DNA from: Gammaproteobacteria bacterium TMED1
Lineage (GTDB): Bacteria; Pseudomonadota; Gammaproteobacteria; Pseudomonadales; Azotimanducaceae
Length of the DNA stretch: 64,000 nucleotides
Direction: 5' to 3'
NCBI GenBank assembly: GCA_002167855.2
Contig: NHBG02000020.1
Span: 155,117-219,116 of the forward strand
Shown: one piece after another, positions 10,109 to 20,189 of the stretch
Position numbering within the stretch: position 1 is the stretch's first letter
Layout of the letters: every line of letters starts with the position of its first letter
Made by a program: the position numbers and the translations under genes
Notes under the pieces: model-generated
Databases searched by the model: none
What the model was told of the DNA's origin: nothing
The model's input: the letters and a program-made list of their open reading frames with translations, nothing else

Positions 10109-10900
10109 CTACCAGCTGTTACGAAGTTCACGAAGCTTAAGAAATACCGTTTCGGGATCTGGATTGTCTTCAAGATCGGGGAAATCTTTTTTCATCTGCG
10201 TAATTAAAGAAGGACTTCGCAATCTAAAAAAAGTGTTTATTTCTTTCTCAACACCAAGACTGGAAACTAATGCTTTGTTAGGGTCTTGATCTCGTATCTC
10301 AGAGAGCAATACTTTCGCTTTTAAATTATCAGTCTCTCTTGCAAGGGTAAACTCGAGGTTATTAACCAAATAATCGTGGCCTGGATAGATTAAAGTATCT
10401 TCAGAGAGCTTAGCTAGTTGATTAACAAATGTCTCATACAACTGAACTGGATGCCCTCCCCCATGACAATTACCCGCACCTGCGTTGAATAGGGTGTCTC
10501 CTGAGAATAAAGCAGGTATATCCGTTTGTGACAACAGACAAACATGGGCCATAGTATGACCGGGCGTATCAAGTACCAATAGGTCTACAGATTTACCAAC
10601 TTTAACTACATCTCCGGCTTTTAAACCAACATCCATACCGCCTATATGTTTCTTCGCGTTTTCATGCGCTAAAAGCTTGGCACCAGTCGCCTCAATCATA
10701 TGGTGATTGCCACCCGTATGGTCACCATGCTCATGGGTATTCAAAATCTGGGTAATCCTCCAGCCCCTCTTTTCTGCGATATCAAGACACTTGCTATAAT
10801 CCAAAGGGTCAATAGCAAGCGCTTCTCCAGTATCTGGACACGCGATTACATAATTAAAGTTACGAAAAGAGTTTCCTGTCCAGATTTGCTCAACAATCAT
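10109..10900 (-). CDS. gloB: hydroxyacylglutathione hydrolase (glyoxalase II), metallo-beta-lactamase fold
   Basis: THEHGDHTGG zinc motif; LVLDTPGHTMAHVCLL; ALFSGDTLFNAGAGNCHGG. Confidence 0.9.
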   Translation of the reverse strand: MIVEQIWTGNSFRNFNYVIACPDTGEALAIDPLDYSKCLDIAEKRGWRITQILNTHEHGDHTGGNHHMIEATGAKLLAHENAKKHIGGMDVGLKAGDVVKVGKSVDLLVLDTPGHTMAHVCLLSQTDIPALFSGDTLFNAGAGNCHGGGHPVQLYETFVNQLAKLSEDTLIYPGHDYLVNNLEFTLARETDNLKAKVLLSEIRDQDPNKALVSSLGVEKEINTFFRLRSPSLITQMKKDFPDLEDNPDPETVFLKLRELRNSW

Positions 10901-10986
10901 GATATATTTCCAAAAAATATTAATGAATCATTTTTGGGACTTCTTAGCAAGACCATGTAGACACGCTCTAACATGAATGAACACCT

Positions 10987-12381
10987 ATGAAACGTATAGA
11001 GTCAGATATGCCAAAGCCAAACATTCTTTTTCTAATGACGGATCAGCAGCGCTGGGACACCATAGGCAAAGATGGTAAGTGGGTCCAAACTCCAAATATC
11101 GATGGGATAGCACAAAAAGGAACCCTATTCACTCAATGCATTACGAACAGCCCTGTTTGTGTTCCGGCAAGGCTCACCCTTGCCACTGGCAAGTATCCTC
11201 ACAACACCGGGGTCTGGACGCATCAAGAATATACGATGCCAGCAGATACTCAAAACTGGATGCGGGAAATTAAGCGGCGGGGGTATCGCACGAGTTTGTT
11301 TGGTAAAACCCATTTGCATCCCCATAAAGGTGATCTCAGGAAACAAGAGAATCTCCTGCACTCTTGGGGACTAGATGATGTGAATGAAACTAGCGGGCCA
11401 AGGGCAAGCACCCACGTGTTAAGTCACATGACGGCTCTGTGGGATCGTAAAGGATTGTTGGACCGTTACAAAGCTGATGTCAAAAACCGATTTTCGAATA
11501 AGGCATATACCGTCCGTCCATCGCCGCTACCTCTTGAGGATTACTACGATGTTTATGTGGCCCAGCAAGCAAAAAGATACCTACAAGCATACGACTGTAA
11601 AGCGCCCTGGTTTTGTTGGGTTAGCTTCGGTGGACCTCATGAGCCATGGGATACTCCAGAGCCCTACGCGAGCATGTACGACCCAAAATCAATGCCCAAA
11701 TCAACACCAAAATTTGTTACAAAAAGAAATAGACGTCCAAAAGGATTCTTGGATGAAATTATCGTAGGGAAATGGAGTCCAAATTTTGAACCTGGTGAAG
11801 TTAATGCGATGAGGGCCAATTACGCTGGAAACGTGACCTTAATTGACCACCAAATTGGCGAGATCCTTGAGGTTATCGAAGCCCGAGGTGAAATGGAGAA
11901 TACTATCATTGCATTTACCTCCGATCACGGCGAAATGAACGGTGACCACGGCCTCATTTACAAGATGAATTTTTTAGATGGATCGGTAAGAGTCCCTCTC
12001 ATTGTCAAAGTCCCAGGTTTCGAGGGAAACCGTACCAGCGATAGCATTGTGGAAAATAGCGATATTGGACCCACACTATTGGAACTTATTGGCGGGGAGA
12101 CCAACTATAAGCAATTTGCTAAATCTCTTTGCGGGACACTGAAAGGTAACGATCATCGAGAGGATGGTTTATCAGAAATAGTGGGGGAATTTATGTTAAT
12201 GAATGAGGAGTGGAAAATCGCATTAAATAAAGAAGGACACGCCTATCTACTATTTAATCGCGAGAATGATCCACACGAGCTTGAGAATCTTGCCGGGGAT
12301 GTTAGTCACCGATCAAAAGAGGTCGAATTAAGACATCGAATCCTCGAGAGAATTATCCAGAGTCAAAATGAGCTTAAATAA
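10987..12381 (+). CDS. arylsulfatase-family sulfatase (Cys-type)
   Basis: NILFLMTDQQRWDT; CVPARLTLATG matches CxPxR sulfatase signature; FTSDHGEMNGDHGL. Confidence 0.92.
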   Translation: MKRIESDMPKPNILFLMTDQQRWDTIGKDGKWVQTPNIDGIAQKGTLFTQCITNSPVCVPARLTLATGKYPHNTGVWTHQEYTMPADTQNWMREIKRRGYRTSLFGKTHLHPHKGDLRKQENLLHSWGLDDVNETSGPRASTHVLSHMTALWDRKGLLDRYKADVKNRFSNKAYTVRPSPLPLEDYYDVYVAQQAKRYLQAYDCKAPWFCWVSFGGPHEPWDTPEPYASMYDPKSMPKSTPKFVTKRNRRPKGFLDEIIVGKWSPNFEPGEVNAMRANYAGNVTLIDHQIGEILEVIEARGEMENTIIAFTSDHGEMNGDHGLIYKMNFLDGSVRVPLIVKVPGFEGNRTSDSIVENSDIGPTLLELIGGETNYKQFAKSLCGTLKGNDHREDGLSEIVGEFMLMNEEWKIALNKEGHAYLLFNRENDPHELENLAGDVSHRSKEVELRHRILERIIQSQNELK

Positions 12382-12500
12382 AAAAGATCTTAGAGACCGT
12401 CAATTGTTGTAAAACTAATGGTCAAAAAGCAAGTAAACATAGCTTGAGGCCTTAAGCTCGAGGTAGAATCTAGTCCGGCGCACTATTCAGGAGTACTCAA

Positions 12501-13511
12501 ATGGAAGCGATTAATCATGATCGTGTAACCGATTGGTTCCGGGATAACGTCCCGGATATCTCGTCTCCTCTTAAATTTGGATTAATTTCAGGAGGAAAAT
12601 CTAATCTTACATACCTCGTCGAAGATCATGAGGGTAGAACCTTTGTCCTGAGAAGACCACCTCTTGGACATGTGCTAGAGAGCGCACATGACATGCATCG
12701 TGAGTACAGAATTATCTCTTCCCTTTATGGCACCGATGTTCCAGTCGCTAAGACGTTCGGAATCTGCCAAGACAAGACCATAACTGGCACTGACTTCTTC
12801 GTCATGGACTGCGTTGAAGGAACCGTAGTACACAATGTAGACGCCTCAGAGACAATTTCAGAGAAGAATCGATATGCTTTTGGTAAGCACTTAGCAGAAG
12901 TGCTCGTAGCCCTTCATCTGATCGAACCAAATGACGTAGGGCTTGGTGATCTCGGTCGTCGTGAGGCCTATCTCGATCGTCAACTCAAGCGCTGGACTGG
13001 ACAATGGGAAGCAACGAAAACCCATTCAGAACCCGGTATGGACGAACTTTTAGCCTTGCTTCATGAACGCAAACCTCTCCAGATCGGTTCAGCCATTGTG
13101 CATGGTGATTATCGTGCGGGTAACTTAATGCATCAATCAGGCAAGGTGGTTGCCGTTTTTGATTGGGAACTCTGCACCTTGGGTGATCCGTTGGCTGACC
13201 TGGGCTACCTACTAAATTCTTGGCAGACACAAGACGAAATCGAGGAGATGAGCGGTCTAGCGCCTCCAACAGCAATAGGAGGTTTCCCATCAAGGGAGGA
13301 ACTCATGGGATGGTACGCTACAGGGACGGGACGAGATCTTTCAGATATCAACTACTATCGTGCATTCTCGCACTGGAGGACTGGTTGCATTATGCAGGGG
13401 GTTTATAAACGGTTTCTTGAGGGCGCCATGGGCGAACAGGAAATGGACCTTGAGGCCTATAGATCCGGCGTCGGTCGCGTCGCGAGCAGCGCCCTTGAGC
13501 TGATTACATAG
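12501..13511 (+). CDS. aminoglycoside phosphotransferase-like kinase (APH/ACAD10-like)
   Basis: SGGKSNLTYLVED, IVHGDYRAGNLM, AVFDWELCTLGDPLADLGYL. Confidence 0.9.
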   Translation: MEAINHDRVTDWFRDNVPDISSPLKFGLISGGKSNLTYLVEDHEGRTFVLRRPPLGHVLESAHDMHREYRIISSLYGTDVPVAKTFGICQDKTITGTDFFVMDCVEGTVVHNVDASETISEKNRYAFGKHLAEVLVALHLIEPNDVGLGDLGRREAYLDRQLKRWTGQWEATKTHSEPGMDELLALLHERKPLQIGSAIVHGDYRAGNLMHQSGKVVAVFDWELCTLGDPLADLGYLLNSWQTQDEIEEMSGLAPPTAIGGFPSREELMGWYATGTGRDLSDINYYRAFSHWRTGCIMQGVYKRFLEGAMGEQEMDLEAYRSGVGRVASSALELIT

Positions 13512-13574
13512 ATATTAGAATGGTTGCGTTCAGGTTTCGTCACTGGAATAAGAGAGCTGGATTACGTGTCGCAA

Positions 13575-15233
13575 TCAAGACAAGCCAGCTTCTTCTTGTG
13601 CTACCTGCGCAGCTGCCCATCGGTAATCTGCTTTGCCACTTGGATTCCTCATGATCTGATCTCTAAACACAAATGCTTTTGGAAATTTATAACGAGATAT
13701 ATGATTGCCGCATTCTTGCAGTAAACTTTTCTCAGAAACCTCAGCACCAAGACGAAGTTGTATCACTGCAACAACTTCTTGCCCCCAGCGATCAGATGAA
13801 CGACTAGTCACAACAACATCGTGGACATCAGGATGATACTTTAAAGCTTGCTCAACCTCTTCTGCAAAAATCTTTTCACCACCTGAATTGATTGTGACAG
13901 AATCTCGGCCATGAAGTTCAAGTGTATTGTCCTCAAGCAAACATACTCTATCTCCTGGCACCGAATACCTCATACCGTCAACAGTAACGAAAGTCTCTGC
14001 AGTCTTTTTCTTATCATCTAGGTACCCTAAGGGTATATGACCCGTCTGCGCCCACCAACCAAGACCATCATGTCCTGGCTCCAGTACTGAGGTCAAATCA
14101 TCACTCAAAACAGCATTACCCCCCTGTAAAGTGAACTTTCCAGTCTTCGCTCCTACTAAAGCATTGCTAACATGTTGAGCCTGCGTACCAGTCTCCGAGG
14201 AACCTGCAGCATCGATAATATTGATCTCGGGAAGAAGCTCGAGTAACTGAGTCTTTAAGTTCGCACTCGTAACCGCGCCACCAGTAATGATGTTTTGTAG
14301 CGAAGGCATTGGTCTCGGCTTCCTTACCAAAGCGTCTAAAATCGGTCGTCCAAACGCATCTCCAACAATCATAAGTGCATCAACTTTTTCCCTAATACAG
14401 GTGTCAACGATATCATCCCCGTCTAAACGCCTTACGTCATTCTGTATAACCACTGTACTACCGCTATGAAGAGCCTTTAGCGCTACCCAAGATCCTGCTC
14501 CATGCATAAATGGCGGTGATGCTAAGTATCGATGATAACCCCGCCTCGCTCGCTCCTGAAACTCCTGTAACGATTCTATGACTGTCCCTCTCGAAGTTTT
14601 TCCACCGAGAGCCGCTACCAACATGTCTGCCTGGCGCCAAATCACACCCTTTGGCATCCCTGTGGTTCCACCTGTATAAATCATGTAAAGGTCATCTGGT
14701 TTGTGGTCAATTGCTGGAAATCCATTTTTAGCAGTAGCTAAGATTTCCTCATAAGCTAGCGCCCTATCAAGCAGGGTGTCTTTCGATTCATCGTCGACCT
14801 CTATCAATAGAGATAGGGAGGGAACCTTACTTCGAATATTCTTTACTCGTTCTGACAGAGAGGAGTGATAAATAAGAACTTTCACGTGCGCATTATTAAG
14901 GAGATAGATGAGCTCTTCATCTACGTAACGAAAATTGATATTGAACGGTACAGTTCTGGACTTGTAGCAGGCAACAGTTGCTTCTAGATATTCATTCCCA
15001 TTGTAAAGATATAAACCCACATGGTCTTGCCCGCTCTGCCAATCCTCTAGTAAGTTACGCTCCTTATGACAGCCAAAGCCCTTGGATACTAGAACATTAG
15101 CGAGCTGATTTGTACGCTCATCAAATTCCCTGAAAGTAAAGCGTCGATCGCGGAATACAATAGCTTCGCGATCTGGAACGACCTCTGCAATCGCACTATT
15201 AAGCTCGGCGAGAGTTATTTCTGGCATCGACAT
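13575..15233 (-). CDS. acyl-CoA synthetase (AMP-binding)
   Basis: YMIYTGGTTGMPKGVIW; LELHGRDSVTINSGGEKIFAEEVEQAL; KADYRW C-terminal lysine region. Confidence 0.93.
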   Translation of the reverse strand: MSMPEITLAELNSAIAEVVPDREAIVFRDRRFTFREFDERTNQLANVLVSKGFGCHKERNLLEDWQSGQDHVGLYLYNGNEYLEATVACYKSRTVPFNINFRYVDEELIYLLNNAHVKVLIYHSSLSERVKNIRSKVPSLSLLIEVDDESKDTLLDRALAYEEILATAKNGFPAIDHKPDDLYMIYTGGTTGMPKGVIWRQADMLVAALGGKTSRGTVIESLQEFQERARRGYHRYLASPPFMHGAGSWVALKALHSGSTVVIQNDVRRLDGDDIVDTCIREKVDALMIVGDAFGRPILDALVRKPRPMPSLQNIITGGAVTSANLKTQLLELLPEINIIDAAGSSETGTQAQHVSNALVGAKTGKFTLQGGNAVLSDDLTSVLEPGHDGLGWWAQTGHIPLGYLDDKKKTAETFVTVDGMRYSVPGDRVCLLEDNTLELHGRDSVTINSGGEKIFAEEVEQALKYHPDVHDVVVTSRSSDRWGQEVVAVIQLRLGAEVSEKSLLQECGNHISRYKFPKAFVFRDQIMRNPSGKADYRWAAAQVAQEEAGLS

Positions 15234-15291
15234 GATTCTATAACCCCTCTTAAAGAACCACTTAAATTATCGTAGTAAACGGGTTGAATGA

Positions 15292-16158
15292 CTAGAGCCT
15301 TACGATGGGTTCTTTCACTCCCTTCACAGGGATATGAATTCTTATGACACACCCATCCGATTGCTTTGGATCTTTCAAATCAACTCTCGCTGAGGTGGTT
15401 ACAATTTGATCTAACTCTGACCCAATAAACGCTGGGCAGGTTGGCTGTTCTACCGGCAGCTGATAAGAACTAATAAGATCTCCGTGTGGTCCATAAACAT
15501 CTAAAGAGGATCCCCCCCAACGAGAATTCCAAAGATTTCCCTCAGCATCCACAACAGATCCATCGGGTTGACCTTCTGCATCCATCCGCAGGCCTACGTG
15601 AACTTCTCTCTCTCCTATGATCTCGCCGGTCGTAGGGTCAGTCGGCACCTTCCATATAATACGGCTCGGCGTATCGGTATAATAAGCTGTAGTACCGTCT
15701 GATGAAAAACAAATAGAGTTTGGAGTGACAATGCCTTCAACTAGAATGGATAAGTTTCCCCGAAAAAATCGATAAATGGCGCCAGGCCGTCCATTACCAT
15801 CTTTAGCCATTGTCCCAATCCAAAAAGCACCACTGGGATGCACTCGACCATCATTAGAACGCATGAGACGATCTTCTGGAAATTCCATTACGGTTTCAGT
15901 GGCGCCGCTTTCTAAATCTAAAACTCGAAAATCGATCTCAGAAGCGATCAAGACTTGTTTCTCGTCTAAAATACCCGCCGCTGAAGGTAAAACTGGGAGC
16001 TCAAACTTACGCGTTTCATCGCCAGCAAAACCTCTTTCATAAACAGCAGAGCCGTTTATATCGCACCAAACTAGACTCGACCGCAAATGATGAGTCAACG
16101 GCCCTTCGCCCAGAGATAGTTGCTCATTTGACCAAATCGACGTCTCGCATACCTTCAA
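15292..16158 (-). CDS. SMP-30/gluconolactonase/LRE family protein
   Basis: LGEGPLTHHLRSSLVWCDINGSAVYE; NDGRVHPSGAFWIGTM; GQPDGSVVDAEGNLWNSRWGG. Confidence 0.93.
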   Translation of the reverse strand: MKVCETSIWSNEQLSLGEGPLTHHLRSSLVWCDINGSAVYERGFAGDETRKFELPVLPSAAGILDEKQVLIASEIDFRVLDLESGATETVMEFPEDRLMRSNDGRVHPSGAFWIGTMAKDGNGRPGAIYRFFRGNLSILVEGIVTPNSICFSSDGTTAYYTDTPSRIIWKVPTDPTTGEIIGEREVHVGLRMDAEGQPDGSVVDAEGNLWNSRWGGSSLDVYGPHGDLISSYQLPVEQPTCPAFIGSELDQIVTTSARVDLKDPKQSDGCVIRIHIPVKGVKEPIVRL

Positions 16159-16171
16159 CGTTACTACCTCA

Positions 16172-16600
16172 TTACTTATTAAGTGTTGTTAAAAAGCGTT
16201 CTATCCCAGCCTGAGATACCTCTATATCTTGCTGGGGGGTTCCGGAGCTGGCCCCGATACCACCCACGCATTCGCCGTCAACTATCACAGGTAGTCCACC
16301 GCCAACAGTGCTCACTCTACCCCCATGCTCTGTATCGATTCCAAAAGCCAGATTTCCAGGCATATTCGCCGCATTGTACTCATGCGTCGCTTTTCTCGCT
16401 GCGCCAGCCGTAAAAGCTTTATCTTGGGCGACCACGATACTGTGGGCCTTACCCCCATTCATTCTCTCGAAGGCAATCAAATTACCGGAGTCATCCGTAA
16501 CCGCTATGCACATCGGCAAACCAATCTCTACGGACTTTTCTCTTGCCCCTTCGATCAAAATACGAGCATCTTCAATACTTAGTCTCTTTACCGAAATCAT
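16172..16600 (-). CDS. GlcG/HbpS-family heme-binding-like protein
   Basis: RILIEGAREKSVEIGLPMCIAVTDDSGNLIAFERMNG; GGLPVIVDGECVGGIGASSGTPQQD. Confidence 0.92.
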   Translation of the reverse strand: MISVKRLSIEDARILIEGAREKSVEIGLPMCIAVTDDSGNLIAFERMNGGKAHSIVVAQDKAFTAGAARKATHEYNAANMPGNLAFGIDTEHGGRVSTVGGGLPVIVDGECVGGIGASSGTPQQDIEVSQAGIERFLTTLNK

Positions 16601-16716
16601 TTCCTCTCCTTATTCGCTATCTCACTAACCACTTTGTTCTCGCAGGATACCATAAACCCCGGAGTTCATCTTATTAGAGCTTTTGAGCTTTTTGATTGGA
16701 ATAAGAATAGAATATA

Positions 16717-16734
16717 TGTACAATTAATTGTACA
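16717..16734. promoter_or_regulatory. putative YefM-YoeB operator: two TGTACA palindromes, 12 bp centre-to-centre
   Basis: TGTACA at 16717-16722 and 16729-16734, 27 bp upstream of the antitoxin ATG. Confidence 0.78.
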
Positions 16735-16760
16735 ATAAAACGCTTTGTAGGGTACCATTT

Positions 16761-17015
16761 ATGAGAATAGTTACATATTCAGAAGCCAGGAATAACCTCA
16801 AGAGAGTTCTGGATCAGGTAATAATAGACTCAGACTTTACGATCATATCAAGACGGAACGCTGATGATATGGCTGTGCTATCTCTGGAACAATTTAACGG
16901 TCTTATGGAGACAGTTAACCTCCTGAAATATCCAGTCAATGCCAGCCACTTAAACGAAGCGGTTAGCCAATATAATCAACGACAAACATTAGAAAACGGG
17001 CTTGTCGATGATTAA
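16761..17015 (+). CDS. yefM: YefM/Phd-family antitoxin
   Basis: MRIVTYSEARNNLKRVLDQVIIDSDFTIISRRNADDMAVLSLEQFNGLMETVNLL. Confidence 0.95.
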   Translation: MRIVTYSEARNNLKRVLDQVIIDSDFTIISRRNADDMAVLSLEQFNGLMETVNLLKYPVNASHLNEAVSQYNQRQTLENGLVDD

Positions 17016-17286
17016 AAGACTGATTTGGACTAAAACCGCCTGGTCAGATTATCAATACTGGCGCAATCACCACAGAAAGACTCACTATCGTATTAATGAA
17101 GTGGTAAAAGATACGATAAAATCCCCTTTTGACGGCCTTGGACAACCAGAAAAACTAATCGGAAGCCTAAATGGACTGTGGGCTCGCAAGATTGATGTTT
17201 CTAATCGTCTGGTCTACGCCCTTACAGAAGATCGTCTCACGATTATTTCTTGCAAACACCACTTAAAGCCTCGCATCGCGCTCTAG
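17008..17286 (+). CDS. yoeB: YoeB-family mRNA interferase toxin
   Basis: LIWTKTAWSDYQYW ... GLGQPEKLIGSLNGLWARKIDVSNRLVYAL ... IISCKHH; overlaps the antitoxin by 8 nt. Confidence 0.95.
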   Translation: MIKRLIWTKTAWSDYQYWRNHHRKTHYRINEVVKDTIKSPFDGLGQPEKLIGSLNGLWARKIDVSNRLVYALTEDRLTIISCKHHLKPRIAL

Positions 17287-17312
17287 TCACAAAAAAGTGA
17301 GAGTTAAATTGT

Positions 17313-18305
17313 TCAGAAGGTCAGAGTTACCTTAAGAGCATCCTCGTCACGCTCATGGGCCAGAATGAGAGCCTGATCAATAGATTCAAGTGGTAATCTA
17401 TGGCTTACCATGTTTGAAACATCTATTTCTCGACGCGCGATCCAATCAAGTGCTGTATAAAACGACTTCAAATCTTTTTCACTCTGCGCATCCACTACCC
17501 CATACATTTGAATCTGTTTCATAAAAAACTGCGCATAATTGAACGGCACATCTCTGTTAGTATCTGGTAATCCAAAAAAAACAACATTGCTGCGGTAGCC
17601 GGCAATATCAATAGCTTGCCTAATTGTTTCTTTGCGACCAACAGCCTCTATAACGATATCAGCACCTCGACCATCGGAAGAGTCTAATACGGCTTCGCGA
17701 ATGGCTTTACCATGAGGATCGCCTAGAACCGAAATATCTGCGCCAAAACCAGGTGATTGCTTTAATCTCGCCGGTGACAAATCAGAAACAATGACTTTCT
17801 CAGCTCCAAATTTCTTTGCTAGCCAGGCAAAAAACATACCTGCAGAGCCTTGGCCAAGAATCGCAACTGTTTTGCCGATAAAATCCATATTGCCACGTCT
17901 TAACGCAAATATAGTTGTGCCAAATTGCTGAGCCATGAGAAGATCCTCGTCCGGACCATTATAATCAGGAAGCTTAAGACACCAGGATGCAGGCAACGTC
18001 TGGTAATCAGCGAATCCCCTTTGGAAGCCTCCTCCCGGGATAGTAAGTACTCGCTCTCCAACTTGCACACTATCATCATACGACTCAACTACCTCACCTA
18101 CCCCCTCGTGGCCTGGCCAACCCGGAAGCCCTGGGAACTCTCTGGGCGCCCTTCTAGTAAAGAAGACCTGGTGCAAATCAGAACCACAAATCGCGGCCAT
18201 CTGATTTCTTACAACAACCTGGCCTTTTCTTGGCTCGTATAGATTTGCTTCCTCGCAAACCATCTTTTGAGGCTCGACTAGTCGAGCCGCTCGCATCTTT
18301 TCCAC
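17313..18305 (-). CDS. zinc-binding medium-chain alcohol dehydrogenase
   Basis: AAICGSDLHQVFF; GWPGHEGVGEVVE; VAILGQGSAGMFFAWLAKKFGAEKVI. Confidence 0.92.
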   Translation of the reverse strand: MEKMRAARLVEPQKMVCEEANLYEPRKGQVVVRNQMAAICGSDLHQVFFTRRAPREFPGLPGWPGHEGVGEVVESYDDSVQVGERVLTIPGGGFQRGFADYQTLPASWCLKLPDYNGPDEDLLMAQQFGTTIFALRRGNMDFIGKTVAILGQGSAGMFFAWLAKKFGAEKVIVSDLSPARLKQSPGFGADISVLGDPHGKAIREAVLDSSDGRGADIVIEAVGRKETIRQAIDIAGYRSNVVFFGLPDTNRDVPFNYAQFFMKQIQMYGVVDAQSEKDLKSFYTALDWIARREIDVSNMVSHRLPLESIDQALILAHERDEDALKVTLTF

Positions 18306-18371
18306 AACTTTTTCCTCAGATCACGCAAAGAGGATCAAAGAATAGCTGAATTAGGCAGCAAAATCGTGCCG

Positions 18372-19493
18372 TTAAAAGTAGTAACTCAAACCAAGGTACA
18401 CAATGTCTGGGTTTAGCCCATATTCGGAAGACTCTCTGTCACCTTGAAAATGGTAATAAGTAAAATTGGCATCTATGTTCTCTTTTACATTGTAGGCTGT
18501 AAATATTGATAAAAAAGACGAGTTATCGCTGGTGTTAAATATCCCTTGAAAACCCATCTTCCATAGGGGACCTAGCTGATAGGTTAAATTCGGTATCAGA
18601 TAGTTCTCTCCCCGAAACATTACCCCCACTGGAAGTCTGGCGCCCTGAAGATTCTCTTTTCCCTCCTGAATCTGGTCTAATTTTACACCGTTGTAGTGGT
18701 ACTCAATCTGGCCAAGAGCACGGTCTGAAAAAGCGTAATCTAAACCTGTGGACACTCTGATGTATTTTCTCTGACCGAAAACTTTTGCGGCCTCAACCCA
18801 GAACCCAAACTGCCCTAGAGCCGTTTCCATTCCAAAACCCAATAGGTTTTTCTCGGCAAATCTTAAAAGAGTAATTTGCCAATCCTTCCCTGCATAATTA
18901 TCGCTTAGCTGGAAGAATGCTGCTGATGCTTCCCTGGACTCTCCAAAAACAAACCCCAAATCAAATTCGCCTACGTCTCCAATAGGCGCTTGGTATCGTA
19001 TGGCGTCTACACCCATACGATATTCTTGATTGAATATTAAGACATCAAAGGGGACAAAAATATCGGTAGGATTAATGACGCGAGAGCTCCCAAAAGTGAT
19101 CGCCTGTCTACCTAGGGTCAAATCACCATGGGGTAATCGCAACTGAGCATTAAATCGATCCAAATTCTGAATCAGAATATGTCTCGATTCCGATTTTCTA
19201 AGACGCCGGGTGATGTCCTTAATTCTGAAATTATCTTTGCTTTGGATGAGACTTGAATACTGCTCAGGTACTTTTGTTGAGATAAAGGTGGGATTGAATT
19301 CATAGTGGAGTTCCCATGCCAAATTAGCTTTTTGGCCACTCCAAATAAACCGAAGATTATTTTGAGATTGATAGTTCCGGGGCGCTCCAGAAAACTTCTC
19401 CTGCGTAACTGCAACCGTTTTTATATGACCCGAAAGCTTAATATCCCCGAGACTAGATAAACTAACGCCAAATAGTAAAAGTGCCCTCACCAT
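18372..19493 (-). CDS. predicted outer-membrane beta-barrel (porin-like), last gene of the Lol-like ABC operon
   Basis: Signal peptide-like MVRALLLFGVSLSSLGD; LTLGRQAITFGSSRVINPTDIFVPFD typical of DUF1302/alginate-export-like barrels; C-terminal YLGLSYYF. Confidence 0.7.
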   Translation of the reverse strand: MVRALLLFGVSLSSLGDIKLSGHIKTVAVTQEKFSGAPRNYQSQNNLRFIWSGQKANLAWELHYEFNPTFISTKVPEQYSSLIQSKDNFRIKDITRRLRKSESRHILIQNLDRFNAQLRLPHGDLTLGRQAITFGSSRVINPTDIFVPFDVLIFNQEYRMGVDAIRYQAPIGDVGEFDLGFVFGESREASAAFFQLSDNYAGKDWQITLLRFAEKNLLGFGMETALGQFGFWVEAAKVFGQRKYIRVSTGLDYAFSDRALGQIEYHYNGVKLDQIQEGKENLQGARLPVGVMFRGENYLIPNLTYQLGPLWKMGFQGIFNTSDNSSFLSIFTAYNVKENIDANFTYYHFQGDRESSEYGLNPDIVYLGLSYYF

Positions 19494-19494
19494 G

Positions 19495-20181
19495 CTATTT
19501 GGTCTCGTCTTGCTCAACCTTACCATCATGCAAGTGAATTAGTCTGTTAGCACGATCCATAATTTTTTGGTCATGAGTAGAGAAGACGAATGTCATACCC
19601 TGATCTTCATTTAGCTCTCGCATAACATCGAGCAGCGCGGCCCCTGTGGCTGAATCAAGATTAGCGGTTGGCTCATCTGCCAAGATTATGTCTGGGCTAG
19701 AGGCCATCGCCCGAGCAACAGCGACTCTTTGCTGTTGTCCTCCCGATAGCTGGGCTGGACGTCGATCTCCAAGCCCCTCTAGCCCAACTAAAGACAACAC
19801 TTCACGCACTCTTTTATGACGTTTATTTACAGATACACCTTGCAGCAACATCACATATTCAATATTTTCCTCCGCTGACAGAACGGGTATCAGGTTGTAG
19901 GATTGAAATATAAATCCGATATGGTCTCTGCGAAAATCAGAGAGTTCTCGACCGGTCATCTCGGCAATATTAGCACCTGAGAGCCATATCCTCCCGGAAG
20001 TTGGGTTATCAAGACCCCCAACCAATTGGAGGAATGTTGTCTTTCCAGACCCAGAGGGACCGATGATAGCGGAAAATTCGCCTCGCTCTATTCGAATTGA
20101 AACATCATTAAGGGCCGAGACCCTAACCTCACCCTCTCCAAAGAATCGGTGGACGTGTTGAGTTTCAATGACGTAATTCAC
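19495..20181 (-). CDS. ABC transporter ATP-binding protein (LolD/MacB-type)
   Basis: [55 protein letters not shown]. Confidence 0.96.
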   Translation of the reverse strand: MNYVIETQHVHRFFGEGEVRVSALNDVSIRIERGEFSAIIGPSGSGKTTFLQLVGGLDNPTSGRIWLSGANIAEMTGRELSDFRRDHIGFIFQSYNLIPVLSAEENIEYVMLLQGVSVNKRHKRVREVLSLVGLEGLGDRRPAQLSGGQQQRVAVARAMASSPDIILADEPTANLDSATGAALLDVMRELNEDQGMTFVFSTHDQKIMDRANRLIHLHDGKVEQDETK

Positions 20182-20189
20182 AAAGGCTC

